Assembly: GCA_016222925.1 (NCBI GenBank)
Contig: JACRQB010000101.1
Location: forward strand, 1-13,260
Reading direction: 5' to 3'
DNA from: Nitrospirota bacterium
GTDB taxonomy: Bacteria > Nitrospirota > Nitrospiria > Nitrospirales > Nitrospiraceae
Length of the DNA stretch: 13,260 bases
Part shown: positions 1 through 6,524 of the stretch, piece after piece
How positions within the stretch are numbered: position 1 is the stretch's first letter
Layout: the number at the start of each line of letters is the position of its first letter
The notes under the pieces: model-generated
What the model was told of the DNA's origin: nothing
The model's database searches: none
The model's input: only the letters and a program-made list of their open reading frames with translations
Made by a program: the position numbers and the translations under genes

Positions 1-163
1 TGACGTGGACATAGGCGATGTGCGTGGAAGAATGCTTGTTCCCAAGAGACCGTCGCCGGCAGGATCATGTCCACCACGCATGACCTCGGCGCCTTGCCGT
101 CTGTGAGAGGGAACATCGAGTTCTTGTGACGATCAACCAGATGCCACGCGCAGGTTATGAGCC

Positions 164-499
164 CTACCGAGACCGCCCATGCATCCACTCATGGATATCA
201 CGGCGAAGGAACCGCCAGTGCTTTCCAATTTTTGATGCTGGCAATTCACCGATTCGGGCGAGCTTATAGACGGTGGACTTTGGTACCCGGAGAAACCGAG
301 CCACCTCCATCACCGTGAGAATTTCTCTTTCCCGTGCGGTGGCCTCCTCGGTCGGACTCGCTGTTGCTGTAGATACTTCATTATTCATGACGACTGAGGT
401 ATCGGTGTGGTGGTTCGAAAACTTGAGGACTCGATAGAAGCGGATCTCAGCCAACAAGGCGAGGTTCGCACCTATTCGACTCAGCTGGCCGATGTCCAT
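164..499 (-). CDS. Excisionase-type helix-turn-helix DNA-binding protein
   Basis: This is a small DNA-binding protein of 111 aa from the first start. Residues about 60-107 form the winged helix-turn-helix seen in the excisionase/HTH_17 family: a strand-helix start (ILTVMEVARFLRV), a recognition helix (PKSTVYKLARIGELPA) and the wing KIGKHWRFLRRDIHEWM. The gene is divergent from the MinD-like ATPase, with a 68-bp gap. Family members are often transcription regulators rather than true excisionases, and no integrase or att site is visible, so a regulatory role is the better guess. The start is uncertain. The ATG at 499 has a GGAG eight bases upstream, but residues 1-37 resemble nothing known. An internal ATG at 388 would give a 75-aa protein of more usual family length but lacks a visible ribosome binding site. 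The domain call is firm; its target is unknown. Confidence 0.75.
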   Translation of the reverse strand: MDIGQLSRIGANLALLAEIRFYRVLKFSNHHTDTSVVMNNEVSTATASPTEEATAREREILTVMEVARFLRVPKSTVYKLARIGELPASKIGKHWRFLRRDIHEWMHGRSR

Positions 500-567
500 T
501 CATGTTTCTCCGCTACCGACCGACAAAGGATGTGCTACTGGGCCCAAACCAATAGGAACTGAACGCA

Positions 568-1536
568 ATGGCGCAGGTGATCTCAGTCGCATCGGGAAAA
601 GGCGGCGTGGGGAAAAGTGTGGTGTCGGCCAACCTGGCTCTCGTCTTGGCGCAGAAAGGGAAACAGGTGGTGCTCGTAGACCTTGATGTCGGCGGCGCCG
701 ACGCGCATGTGCTGGTCGGCCTCCTCAATCCGCCACGTACCCTGACCGACTTCCTCAACCATCGCATTGAGCAGCTGGATGATCTGGCCCACCCGCTCCC
801 CATTCACCCGAACTTGCGGATTATTCCCCATCGCATTGAGCAGCTGGATGATCTGGCCCACCCGCTCCCCATTCACCCGAACTTGCGGATTATTCCCGGC
901 ACCGGCGACACCCTGGCGACGGCCAATATGGCTTATTCGCAGAAGAAACGCCTGATCCGAAATTTTCAGGATATCCACGCGGACGTCATCGTCGTCGATA
1001 TCGGAGCCGGAGCGAGTTATCATACACTCGATTTTTTTCTGATGGCCGATCATCACGTCGCGGTTGCAACCCCAGACCCCACCTCCGTCCTGGATCTCTA
1101 CCGATTCATCAAGCTGGCAGCAATTCGGCGTGTCTTATCGATGTTCGTGATACAGGATGTCCTGGCGGAAGGTCTCGCGAACCGTGATTACAGCAGCGTG
1201 GAAGAAGTCTTGGACGTTGCGGGCAAGACGGATGAGTCCGGTCGCACGATCGCGGAAACTACGCTACGAGCGTTTCAGCCAGCTCTCATCCTCAATCGTG
1301 TCTCGGGACGTGCCCGCGTCAATGTGCTCCAGCTGAAAAAACTGCTCAAAGAGTACGTTGGCGGGAACTTGACCCTGCTTGGTGAGATTCCAGACGACCC
1401 GGCGATGGAACAGGCGGTACGTGCGTACGTCCCGGTGGTTCAGCACGCTCCTACTTCTCCTGCTGCCACTGCGCTGCTGAAGACGGGTGAGACGCTGCTC
1501 CAACTCCTCACGGCCCCTCCTGCCCAAGCGGCATAG
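568..1536 (+). CDS. MinD/ParA-family ATPase (FleN/FlhG-like subgroup)
   Basis: This is a deviant-Walker ATPase of 322 aa. Residues 10-17 are GKGGVGKS, with the signature lysine K11 and the P-loop lysine K16. Residues 34-46 (VVLVDLDVGGADA) hold the Walker A' aspartates, and VIVVDIGAG near residue 142 is Walker B. The tail LGEIPDDPAMEQAVRAYVPVV matches the end of MinD/FleN proteins. Such ATPases bind ATP as dimers and control cell pole, septum or flagellar number and placement. The flagellar neighbours favour a flagellar role, but flhF and fliA are not in this window, so that is inference. AGGA at 554-557 lies ten bases before the ATG. The odd feature is an exact 23-residue tandem duplication (residues 65-87 and 88-110) just before the conserved GTGDTL segment, where relatives have one copy. 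The duplication may disturb the fold. The gene is convergent with the GGDEF-PilZ gene across a 25-bp gap in which I see no terminator hairpin. Confidence 0.85.
   Translation: MAQVISVASGKGGVGKSVVSANLALVLAQKGKQVVLVDLDVGGADAHVLVGLLNPPRTLTDFLNHRIEQLDDLAHPLPIHPNLRIIPHRIEQLDDLAHPLPIHPNLRIIPGTGDTLATANMAYSQKKRLIRNFQDIHADVIVVDIGAGASYHTLDFFLMADHHVAVATPDPTSVLDLYRFIKLAAIRRVLSMFVIQDVLAEGLANRDYSSVEEVLDVAGKTDESGRTIAETTLRAFQPALILNRVSGRARVNVLQLKKLLKEYVGGNLTLLGEIPDDPAMEQAVRAYVPVVQHAPTSPAATALLKTGETLLQLLTAPPAQAA
760..897 (+). repeat. Exact 69-bp tandem duplication inside the MinD-like gene
   Basis: Bases 760-828 are repeated without a single difference at 829-897. The unit is 69 bp, so the frame is kept and 23 residues (HRIEQLDDLA to PNLRIIP) occur twice. 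The match extends one further base to the left (759 and 828 are both C) and stops at 898. The absence of any synonymous change means the duplication is very recent or is an assembly error. Confidence 0.97.
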
Positions 1537-1561
1537 CCCTCTTCCCAGCAATGATCCGATT

Positions 1562-3052
1562 TTACTGAACGGACTTCCGGCGGGCTCTCAATCGTTTGGC
1601 TTGCGTATGAAGAATGTGGCGGATCAGATGTTCTTGATCATCGGCTTTGAGGTCGACGAACTCGGTGGCAATGGCAAACCCTTGGCCGCTTGCTTGGGGC
1701 TCCGAGCGGATCACCTTTGCAACGGTCTGGATCAGCACGAACGGGGGAAGAATCAGCTTCATAGCGAGTTGATCACCCTCAGCGAATTCATGATCGGACA
1801 CGAAACCAACGCCCCCTCCGCTCAGATTCACATCCGTCGGTCTCGCCATGGTGACGCTTGCGGGCTGGATCACGGCTAATGAATTCAGGATGACTTCGAG
1901 GAGATAATCGACTTTCATGATCCAGGGCAAGACCGGGGAACCAATCAATGAATCGCCGGAACGAGCCAGTAGCTCCGCCGTCGGCTTCGTCACTGCTGCT
2001 GAAATCATCTCCGGTGTGGCGTTGGTTGCTTCGACAGGAACGGTGCTATCTGGAACCGCGGCCAAGCCGATACTTGCCGTGGTACGGACCTGCCCAGCCT
2101 CAATCGTAAAGGGGTATCGCTCAACACGCTCTCGCAACCTCTCCGCAAGAGCATGAGCCCGTTGCCTATCGGTATGAGGCAGTACGACCGCGAAGGTGTT
2201 GCCTCTGTATCGACCAACTATATCGCTGTCACGCACCGTCCCTCGTATGAGATCAGCTGCCGTCTTGAGCACCTGATCCCCAGCGGTATGGCCGAGGCGG
2301 TCATTGACGATCCTGAAGAAATCCAAGTCCAGCAGCAACAGACAAGCCGGCACACCATAACGAAGCCCGACGCTCAACTCCCGCATCAACGCACGCTCGA
2401 AAGCATGAGGATTGAGCAGGTCCGTGAGGGGATCGTGAAGAGCCATCGCCCTCGCTTGCTGTTGCGTCTGGGCGTGACGGAGGGCGAGAGACAGCGACGC
2501 ACCGACCGTCTCGAGCGCTTCCCGTTCGCGTGGAGTAAACCGACCCGGATCTTTCAACTGCACAAGAAGAAGGCCGGTCTCCTCCGACCCGAGAGCAAGC
2601 GGCACCTCCTCTCCGAGCGTGGCATCCTGTTCTTGCATGACCTGTTGCGACGCCGACGGTGGAACGAGTCGAAGATGCCGCGAACGGCCGCCCCGCGGAG
2701 GAGCGCTCGATTCAGCATCGTGAGAAGGAGATTGGCTGAGTCGACGCAGCACATACCGGCGCACCTGCGCCTCCCGTTCCCGATTCTGGGGATCCGACCA
2801 GATCCAGGCTCGGTTGCGCTGCGATCGGGCGACTCCGACCAGCGCAGGATCGATCATGGACTGCAATCCTTTCAGCAGAACCTTGATGACCCCATCTTCA
2901 TCTGATGCGGACGCGAGCGTATCGGTAAGACGATGCAGCGCGGTCAGTCTTTGGTGGTACTGTTGCAGTTCGCCCTGCGCATGCGCCAACTCGCGCGTGA
3001 CCCTGGCCAACTCATCTACCCTGCTCACATCGGAGACTGTCTGTTTGGCCAT
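1562..3052 (-). CDS. GAF - degenerate GGDEF - PilZ-like signalling protein
   Basis: This is a soluble signalling protein of 496 aa with no membrane segment. Residues 5-45 look like coiled coil and 45-195 like a GAF sensor domain. Residues 205-330 are a GGDEF domain, with HDPLTDLLNPHAF (206-218) and DLDFFRIVNDRLGHTAGD (242-259) intact. Residues about 375-490 are PilZ-like, with NLSGGG (409-414) fitting the (D/N)xSxxG motif. The catalytic GG(D/E)EF is replaced by RGNTF (283-287), so cyclase activity is unlikely. The inhibitory-site RxxD (R274, D277) remains at its usual distance. The PilZ RxxxR motif is not visible, and the last helix of the GGDEF domain is unrecognisable. I infer a c-di-GMP-responsive effector acting on the flagellum. 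GAGGAG at 3059-3064 lies six bases before the ATG, and the start is 19 bp from the fliT-like stop, so the gene is the last in the filament operon. Confidence 0.85.
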   Translation of the reverse strand: MAKQTVSDVSRVDELARVTRELAHAQGELQQYHQRLTALHRLTDTLASASDEDGVIKVLLKGLQSMIDPALVGVARSQRNRAWIWSDPQNREREAQVRRYVLRRLSQSPSHDAESSAPPRGGRSRHLRLVPPSASQQVMQEQDATLGEEVPLALGSEETGLLLVQLKDPGRFTPREREALETVGASLSLALRHAQTQQQARAMALHDPLTDLLNPHAFERALMRELSVGLRYGVPACLLLLDLDFFRIVNDRLGHTAGDQVLKTAADLIRGTVRDSDIVGRYRGNTFAVVLPHTDRQRAHALAERLRERVERYPFTIEAGQVRTTASIGLAAVPDSTVPVEATNATPEMISAAVTKPTAELLARSGDSLIGSPVLPWIMKVDYLLEVILNSLAVIQPASVTMARPTDVNLSGGGVGFVSDHEFAEGDQLAMKLILPPFVLIQTVAKVIRSEPQASGQGFAIATEFVDLKADDQEHLIRHILHTQAKRLRARRKSVQ

Positions 3053-3071
3053 CGCCCGCTCCTCCCCTCTG

Positions 3072-3398
3072 CTATGCCTTCCTGGATACGGTCACAACGG
3101 CCAACGGCTGCCCCCCTAGTCGTTGCTGAAGACCTTGAAGACGCTGTCTCGTCGCCGTCGCCTCCCCCAATAGCGATACCAACACGGCTTGCACGGTACG
3201 CACACGATCGCGGATCTGTTCGTCAAGCTTCAGCAGATCACTTGCCTCTCGAACCGGCGTCTGCATGGCCGCCAACAGGGCGCCACGCTCGCCATAACAT
3301 TGAGCAACGGCGTCCCATTGCCCACGCTCAGCCGCCTCCACTGCAGTCTTCGTGAGGCGGACGATACCCGCCTGACTATTCCCGCCTGTAGAGTTCAT
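3072..3398 (-). CDS. fliT: FliT-like flagellar chaperone
   Basis: This is a small helical protein of 108 aa. It follows fliS directly: its ATG (3398-3396) overlaps the fliS TGA (3397-3395) as ATGA, which suggests translational coupling. A longer frame reaches 3467, but those extra 23 residues lie wholly inside fliS and look non-coding, so the ATGA start is preferred. The helices VRLTKTAVEAAERGQWDAV, LLKLDEQIRDRV and TATRQRLQGLQQRL fit the length and helical layout of FliT proteins. FliT binds FliD for export and, in enteric bacteria, inhibits FlhDC. The identification rests mainly on position, size and helical pattern, because FliT sequences are poorly conserved. A generic flagellar export chaperone is the alternative. 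If FliD is truly broken, the presumed client is missing. Confidence 0.65.
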   Translation of the reverse strand: MNSTGGNSQAGIVRLTKTAVEAAERGQWDAVAQCYGERGALLAAMQTPVREASDLLKLDEQIRDRVRTVQAVLVSLLGEATATRQRLQGLQQRLGGQPLAVVTVSRKA

Positions 3399-3787
3399 CG
3401 TACACCAACCGGACGAGTCTGCTGCGCCGCGATCTCCCGCCACCCCTCGCGAAGCGTGGTCAGGCAACGATGCGGACCATCGAGCCGGCGCGCATCATTG
3501 CGGACATTGGCCGCGACCAGTTCGCTGAGCATGTACTCGTACAGGCGATGCAACGACCGCGCGATCTCCCCACCTTGTTCAAAATCGAGCACGCTGTTGA
3601 GCTCTCCGATGATGGAAATGGCTCGTCCGAGGAACCGGCCTTTTTCCTTTGGATCATTGGACTCGATCCCGGCCCGGGCGAGTTCAATCGATTGGATGGC
3701 CGCGTCGTAGAGCAGCACAACGATCTGAACTCTGGACGACGTCATCACTTGTGTCCGCTGATACTGGTTCGTGTATTGAGTGAGCAT
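3395..3787 (-). CDS. fliS: Flagellin export chaperone FliS
   Basis: This is a 130-aa protein of normal family length that binds the flagellin C-terminus in the cytoplasm, preventing premature polymerisation and delivering it to the export gate. The family pattern is clear: a Tyr/Gln-rich N-terminus (MLTQYTNQYQRTQV), VLLYDAAIQSIELA near residues 24-37, RAISIIGELNSVLDFEQGGE (55-74), LHRLYEYMLSELVAANV (79-95) and a closing LREGW helix. The gene lies 21 bp after the fliD stop and overlaps the fliT-like start by ATGA. Upstream is a purine-rich GGAAAGGA stretch close to the ATG. The gene appears intact, unlike its neighbour fliD. Confidence 0.95.
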   Translation of the reverse strand: MLTQYTNQYQRTQVMTSSRVQIVVLLYDAAIQSIELARAGIESNDPKEKGRFLGRAISIIGELNSVLDFEQGGEIARSLHRLYEYMLSELVAANVRNDARRLDGPHRCLTTLREGWREIAAQQTRPVGVR

Positions 3788-3808
3788 AGGTCCTTTCCGT
3801 GGACACGC

Positions 3809-5054
3809 CTAGGTTTTTTTCGTGAGCGAGGAATTGTTCTGAAGGAAGCTGATCTGACTCTGGAGTTGGCCAAGCAACCCGTCGAGCGCGGCATACTGCA
3901 GGCGAAGCCGCGCTTCATACTGCGCGATGAGATCTTCTTTTCTGGCAATCTCATCCGTCACATCCTCAATCTGATCGGTGAGACCACGCTTCCTGAGCGT
4001 CAGTGCCCCGGATTGAATATCCGCAAGCGAATCTACCGCGACATTGACAAGCTGCGCCACCCCGACGCTGCCGGTTTGAGTAACGTTGGCTGAGCACCGT
4101 CCGCACCGTCGGCTCATTGAAAAAGATCCCACCCTTCTTGGTAGTGACATCATAGGTATTCCGCTCGTTGATGAACGTGACCACCTCATTGTAGGCTGTC
4201 GCTAGATTCTTGATGCCGGTTTGGACCGCTGTCACATCCCGTGAGACATTGACCGAGACGGTGCCTGAGCCGGTGGTCTTGTTCAGCGTCAAGGTCACCC
4301 CGGTAATTGCATCGGTCATGGTGTTACTGCTACGCTGGAACGTTATCGGGTTGAGAGCAGGATCACCCACGACGATCACGGCATCTTGGGCCGCTTGCAG
4401 GGTATCGGTTCCTCCGGTTCCACTGCTGTTGAGAAAATCAAGATCTGTGTTGTCCGTCACAATCGTGACGGCGTTACCGGCGCCGGTACTGACGGCGGTC
4501 AATGCCAAGCGGTACGCAGGAGACGATTCGCTCCCCGCGTTGATCACCGAGGCCGTGACGCCGGCGCCGAGGTCATTGATGGCGGTTTTAAGATCTTCAA
4601 TCGTTGCGGTGGCGCTCAAACTCACGGTTCGGTCCGTGCCGCTGCCAACGCGAAAGGTGAACGTCCCCGAGCCTCCGCTCACGATGTCGGTCGTCGTGGA
4701 CGTGACCGCCTTTGCCGCCTTATTCGTGATCTGATGGGATTGCGCCAGTTGCGTGACCTTGACGGTGTAGCTTCCCTGCACGGCCGACGACGATCCCGTC
4801 GCGGTCAGCACGGTTGAGTCGCTGACCGACACGCTGGAACGATCGAAGTTGGAAGGCAGACGCAATTTGTCGGCCGCGCTTTGGAGGGCGATCAACTTTG
4901 TGCTCAGTGTCGCGTAGTCGGTCGATTTTGAATTGAGCGTGCTCTTCTTGGCCGTGAGCCGCTCGACAGGGATGCGCGACGCCTTGACCAATTGGTCGAC
5001 CACCTGACCGAAGTCCAGTCCGTTTCCCAGGCCGCCGAAACTGATCGTCGCCAT
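3809..5054 (-). pseudogene. fliD: Flagellar cap protein FliD, broken by internal deletion and frame change
   Basis: FliD caps the filament tip and folds exported flagellin into place. The start is sound: ATG at 5054 with GAGGAG upstream, then FliD_N (GGLGNGLDFGQVVDQLV, ERLTAKKSTL) and the central domain through GGIFFNEPTVRTVLSQ, which ends near residue 323 (about 4086). That frame then reads nonsense and stops at 3966. The true C-terminus lies in the next frame from about 4090 to 3809: ANVTQTGSVGVAQLVNVAVD and then a long coil (ARKEDLIAQYEARLRLQYAA, then LDGLLGQLQSQISFL) typical of FliD_C ends. The stretch normally lying between these blocks, with its LGI...DGTLSLD-like motif, is absent, so this is more than a one-base slip. 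An out-of-frame deletion or an assembly fault is inferred. Neither piece alone would make a working cap. A run of seven T (3814-3820) lies near the stop but away from the lesion. Confidence 0.85.
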
Positions 5055-5074
5055 ACGCGCTCCTCGCGATCGCC

Positions 5075-5437
5075 CTATCCCTGCTCTTGCAGCAACAGCC
5101 CTTTCGGGCTCGACAGGTACTTTTCCAATTCCAGCAACTCTTCGGGTGGAATCTGGCGGATCACCTCGCCGGACTCCTGTTCGACCACCTTCACGACAAC
5201 TCGTTCTGTTTCATCATCCACGCTGATCCTGAGCTGCGGGTTCGCCAGACTCAGGACCTCATTGACCCTCGTAGCCGCTTGTTCGACTCTGGACCGCTCA
5301 GCGGACGCTTGGGAAGTTGACTGCTCTTCTGCCTCCTCTTGTCTTACCTTCGGTTTTTGCCCCACCGCACCCGCTGGTTGTTCCCCGCGCGTGCGTTCGA
5401 CCCGAAGATCTGCCTTTGGTGTAACGCTGTGTATCAT
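5075..5437 (-). CDS. flaG: FlaG family flagellar protein
   Basis: This 120-aa protein has a charged, low-complexity N-terminus (1-50) followed by the FlaG domain (about 55-110): VNEVLSLANPQLRISVDDET, VVVKVVEQESGEVIRQIPPE and then a short leucine-rich helix. FlaG proteins sit between flagellin and fliD in many polar-flagellate bacteria and influence filament length; the biochemistry is poorly known. GGAGG at 5443-5447 lies five bases before the ATG. The stop is 20 bp before the fliD start, which indicates co-transcription. The gene follows flagellin after a 71-bp gap that holds a GC-rich hairpin. Confidence 0.92.
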   Translation of the reverse strand: MIHSVTPKADLRVERTRGEQPAGAVGQKPKVRQEEAEEQSTSQASAERSRVEQAATRVNEVLSLANPQLRISVDDETERVVVKVVEQESGEVIRQIPPEELLELEKYLSSPKGLLLQEQG

Positions 5438-5465
5438 GGCAGCCTCCGCATAAATTTATCGGTGC

Positions 5466-5491
5466 CGCGCCCCCCATGAAAAGGAGGCGCG
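5466..5491 (-). terminator. GC-rich hairpin between flagellin and flaG
   Basis: On the minus-strand transcript a nine-pair stem forms between 5491-5483 (CGCGCCTCC) and 5474-5466 (GGGGGCGCG), with one G-U pair and an eight-base loop. It lies 17 bases after the flagellin stop. No run of U follows, so it is not a classic intrinsic terminator. It may stabilise the abundant flagellin mRNA 3' end, or attenuate read-through to flaG-fliD-fliS. Confidence 0.5.
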
Positions 5492-5508
5492 ACCCCGATC
5501 GCCAGTGA

Positions 5509-6333
5509 TTACTGGAGTAAAGCCAGTGCCTGTTGCGGCAGTGAATTCGCCTGCGCGAGCACGGCGATACCTGCCTGCACCAAAACCTGATTTTTGGTGA
5601 ATTGTGATGTTTCATAGGCAATGTCCGCATCGCGGATCCGCGACTCGGCTGCCGTAAGATTCTCGCTCGACACTTCCAGATTCGCGATCGTCGCTTCGAA
5701 CCGATTCTGGAGTGACCCATACTCGGCGCGAGCGGTTGCCACAGAGCTGATGGCGCTATCGATGTTGCTCAGCGCGCTCTGCGCATTGGCTGCCGAGGAC
5801 ACATTCACACTGCTGATCCCCAGCGCGGAAATCGTCAGCTGGTTCAGGTCCATCGACAACGTGTTGCCCGATCCACTCTTGAACCCGACCTGGATACTGA
5901 AGCTGATCGAGCTCCCGCTGGTCAGGGCTTGCCCGTTGAACTCCGTCACCTGCGCAATACGGTCGATTTCCGAGCGCAGCGCTAAGAACTCCTGGTCGAT
6001 GTACGACCGTTCGGTGGCGCCTACCGTGCCGCTGGACGACTGCGACGCCAGTTCTCGGAGCCGGCCGAGTAGGTTACCGACCGTGGCAGCCGCGCCGTCG
6101 GCGATCTGCGTCAAGCTGATCCCGTCCGAGGAGTTTCGAACGGCCTGGTTGATGCTGCGAATGTGGGCCCGCAAGGTTTCGGATAATCCGAGACCGGCCG
6201 CATCGTCGGCGGCGCGTGTGATGCGAAGGCCGGACGACAGGCGCTCAACCGAGCGACCCAAGCTCGCCGTACTCACACCCAGATTGCGCTGGGCCGAGTT
6301 GGATGCGGGATTGTTGTTAACGATAATTGACAT
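5509..6333 (-). CDS. fliC: Flagellin
   Basis: This is the filament subunit, exported by the flagellar type III system. At 274 aa it is a short flagellin made essentially of the D0/D1 core without large D2/D3 domains. The N-terminal block is plain (ASLGRSVERLSSGLRITRAA, then DDAAGLGLSETLRAHIRS, residues 24-60, and GISLTQIADGAAATVGNLL, 71-89). The C-terminal block is equally clear (ARAEYGSLQNRFEATIANLE, ESRIRDADIAYETSQFTKNQ, then a hydrophobic end SLPQQALALLQ). The middle (140-200) is rich in Ser, Thr and Asn, which are possible O-glycosylation sites given the glycosyltransferases upstream. The perfect AAGGAGG ribosome site, long structured leader and sigma-28 promoter suit strong late-class expression. 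The gene is intact. Confidence 0.98.
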   Translation of the reverse strand: MSIIVNNNPASNSAQRNLGVSTASLGRSVERLSSGLRITRAADDAAGLGLSETLRAHIRSINQAVRNSSDGISLTQIADGAAATVGNLLGRLRELASQSSSGTVGATERSYIDQEFLALRSEIDRIAQVTEFNGQALTSGSSISFSIQVGFKSGSGNTLSMDLNQLTISALGISSVNVSSAANAQSALSNIDSAISSVATARAEYGSLQNRFEATIANLEVSSENLTAAESRIRDADIAYETSQFTKNQVLVQAGIAVLAQANSLPQQALALLQ

Positions 6334-6341
6334 AGCCTCTT

Positions 6342-6348
6342 CCTCCTT
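6342..6348 (-). promoter_or_regulatory. Strong ribosome binding site of flagellin
   Basis: The minus strand reads AAGGAGG, a full anti-Shine-Dalgarno match, eight bases before the ATG at 6333. It fixes the flagellin start. Confidence 0.9.
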
Positions 6349-6373
6349 GAAACAAGAACTTGATCAACCGTTT

Positions 6374-6425
6374 CGCTTCCGGCATCCGTGCAGAAGCGCG
6401 TGCCCGACTCATCACTATGAGCGGG
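6374..6425 (-). promoter_or_regulatory. Two hairpins in the flagellin 5' leader
   Basis: The leader from the predicted start of transcription (about 6429) to the ATG is roughly 95 nt and holds two stems. The first (6425-6403) pairs CCCG with CGGG and CTCAT with ATGAG, with one bulged base and a four-base loop. It would begin only a few bases from the 5' end. The second (6398-6374) pairs CGCTTC with GAAGCG and has an inner GCA/TGC stem. The ribosome site lies downstream of both and is not covered. A role in mRNA stability is inferred. Confidence 0.5.
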
Positions 6426-6435
6426 TCTGGTTGCC

Positions 6436-6462
6436 TTATCGGCTGAATCAAGAGGGACTTGA
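6436..6462 (-). promoter_or_regulatory. fliCp: Sigma-28 (FliA) promoter of flagellin
   Basis: The minus strand carries TCAA (6462-6459), exactly 15 bases, then GCCGATAA (6443-6436). The known sigma-28 consensus is TAAA-N15-GCCGATAA, so the -10 element is perfect and the -35 has one mismatch. It is in the 191-bp gap between the 176-aa gene and flagellin, in the right direction. Transcription would start near 6429. It implies that flagellin, and probably flaG, fliD, fliS, fliT and the GGDEF-PilZ gene, are late flagellar genes. Confidence 0.85.
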
Positions 6463-6524
6463 GCCCCTCACCAATCGAGTACCAAGAGGCTGAGCTGTTG
6501 CTAACGGACACCAATCTGCCGTCA

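Noticed and set aside
5..80. Short inverted matches GTGGACAT/ATGTCCAC (5-12, 67-74) and TGCGTGG/CCACGCA (21-27, 74-80)
   Set aside because: The pairs cross rather than nest, are far apart, and no tRNA or other RNA shape fits.
1..188. Stop-free minus-strand frame of about 62 codons from GTG 188 (or ATG 116) open to the left edge
   Set aside because: It overlaps the end of the HTH gene, has no ribosome site, resembles no family, and is cut by the window edge. I cannot support a gene in 1-163.
164..499. HTH protein as a phage or plasmid excisionase
   Set aside because: No integrase, att repeat or other mobile-element gene is visible, and this HTH type is common in chromosomal regulators.
1537..1561. 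Bidirectional terminator between the convergent MinD-like and GGDEF-PilZ genes
   Set aside because: The 25-bp gap has no inverted repeat or T run.
2153..2905. Plus-strand open frame of 250 codons
   Set aside because: It lies wholly opposite the GAF-GGDEF-PilZ gene, whose domains are clear, and its own product shows no motif.
3399..3467. N-terminal extension of the FliT-like protein to 3467
   Set aside because: The 23 extra residues overlap fliS coding sequence and look non-coding; the ATGA overlap gives a natural coupled start.
3966..4100. Programmed ribosomal frameshift in fliD
   Set aside because: There is no slippery heptamer at the junction, and a whole segment of the domain is missing, so a shift alone would not give a normal protein.
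5621..6493. Plus-strand open frame of 290 codons
   Set aside because: It is antisense to flagellin and covers its promoter; no recognisable domain.
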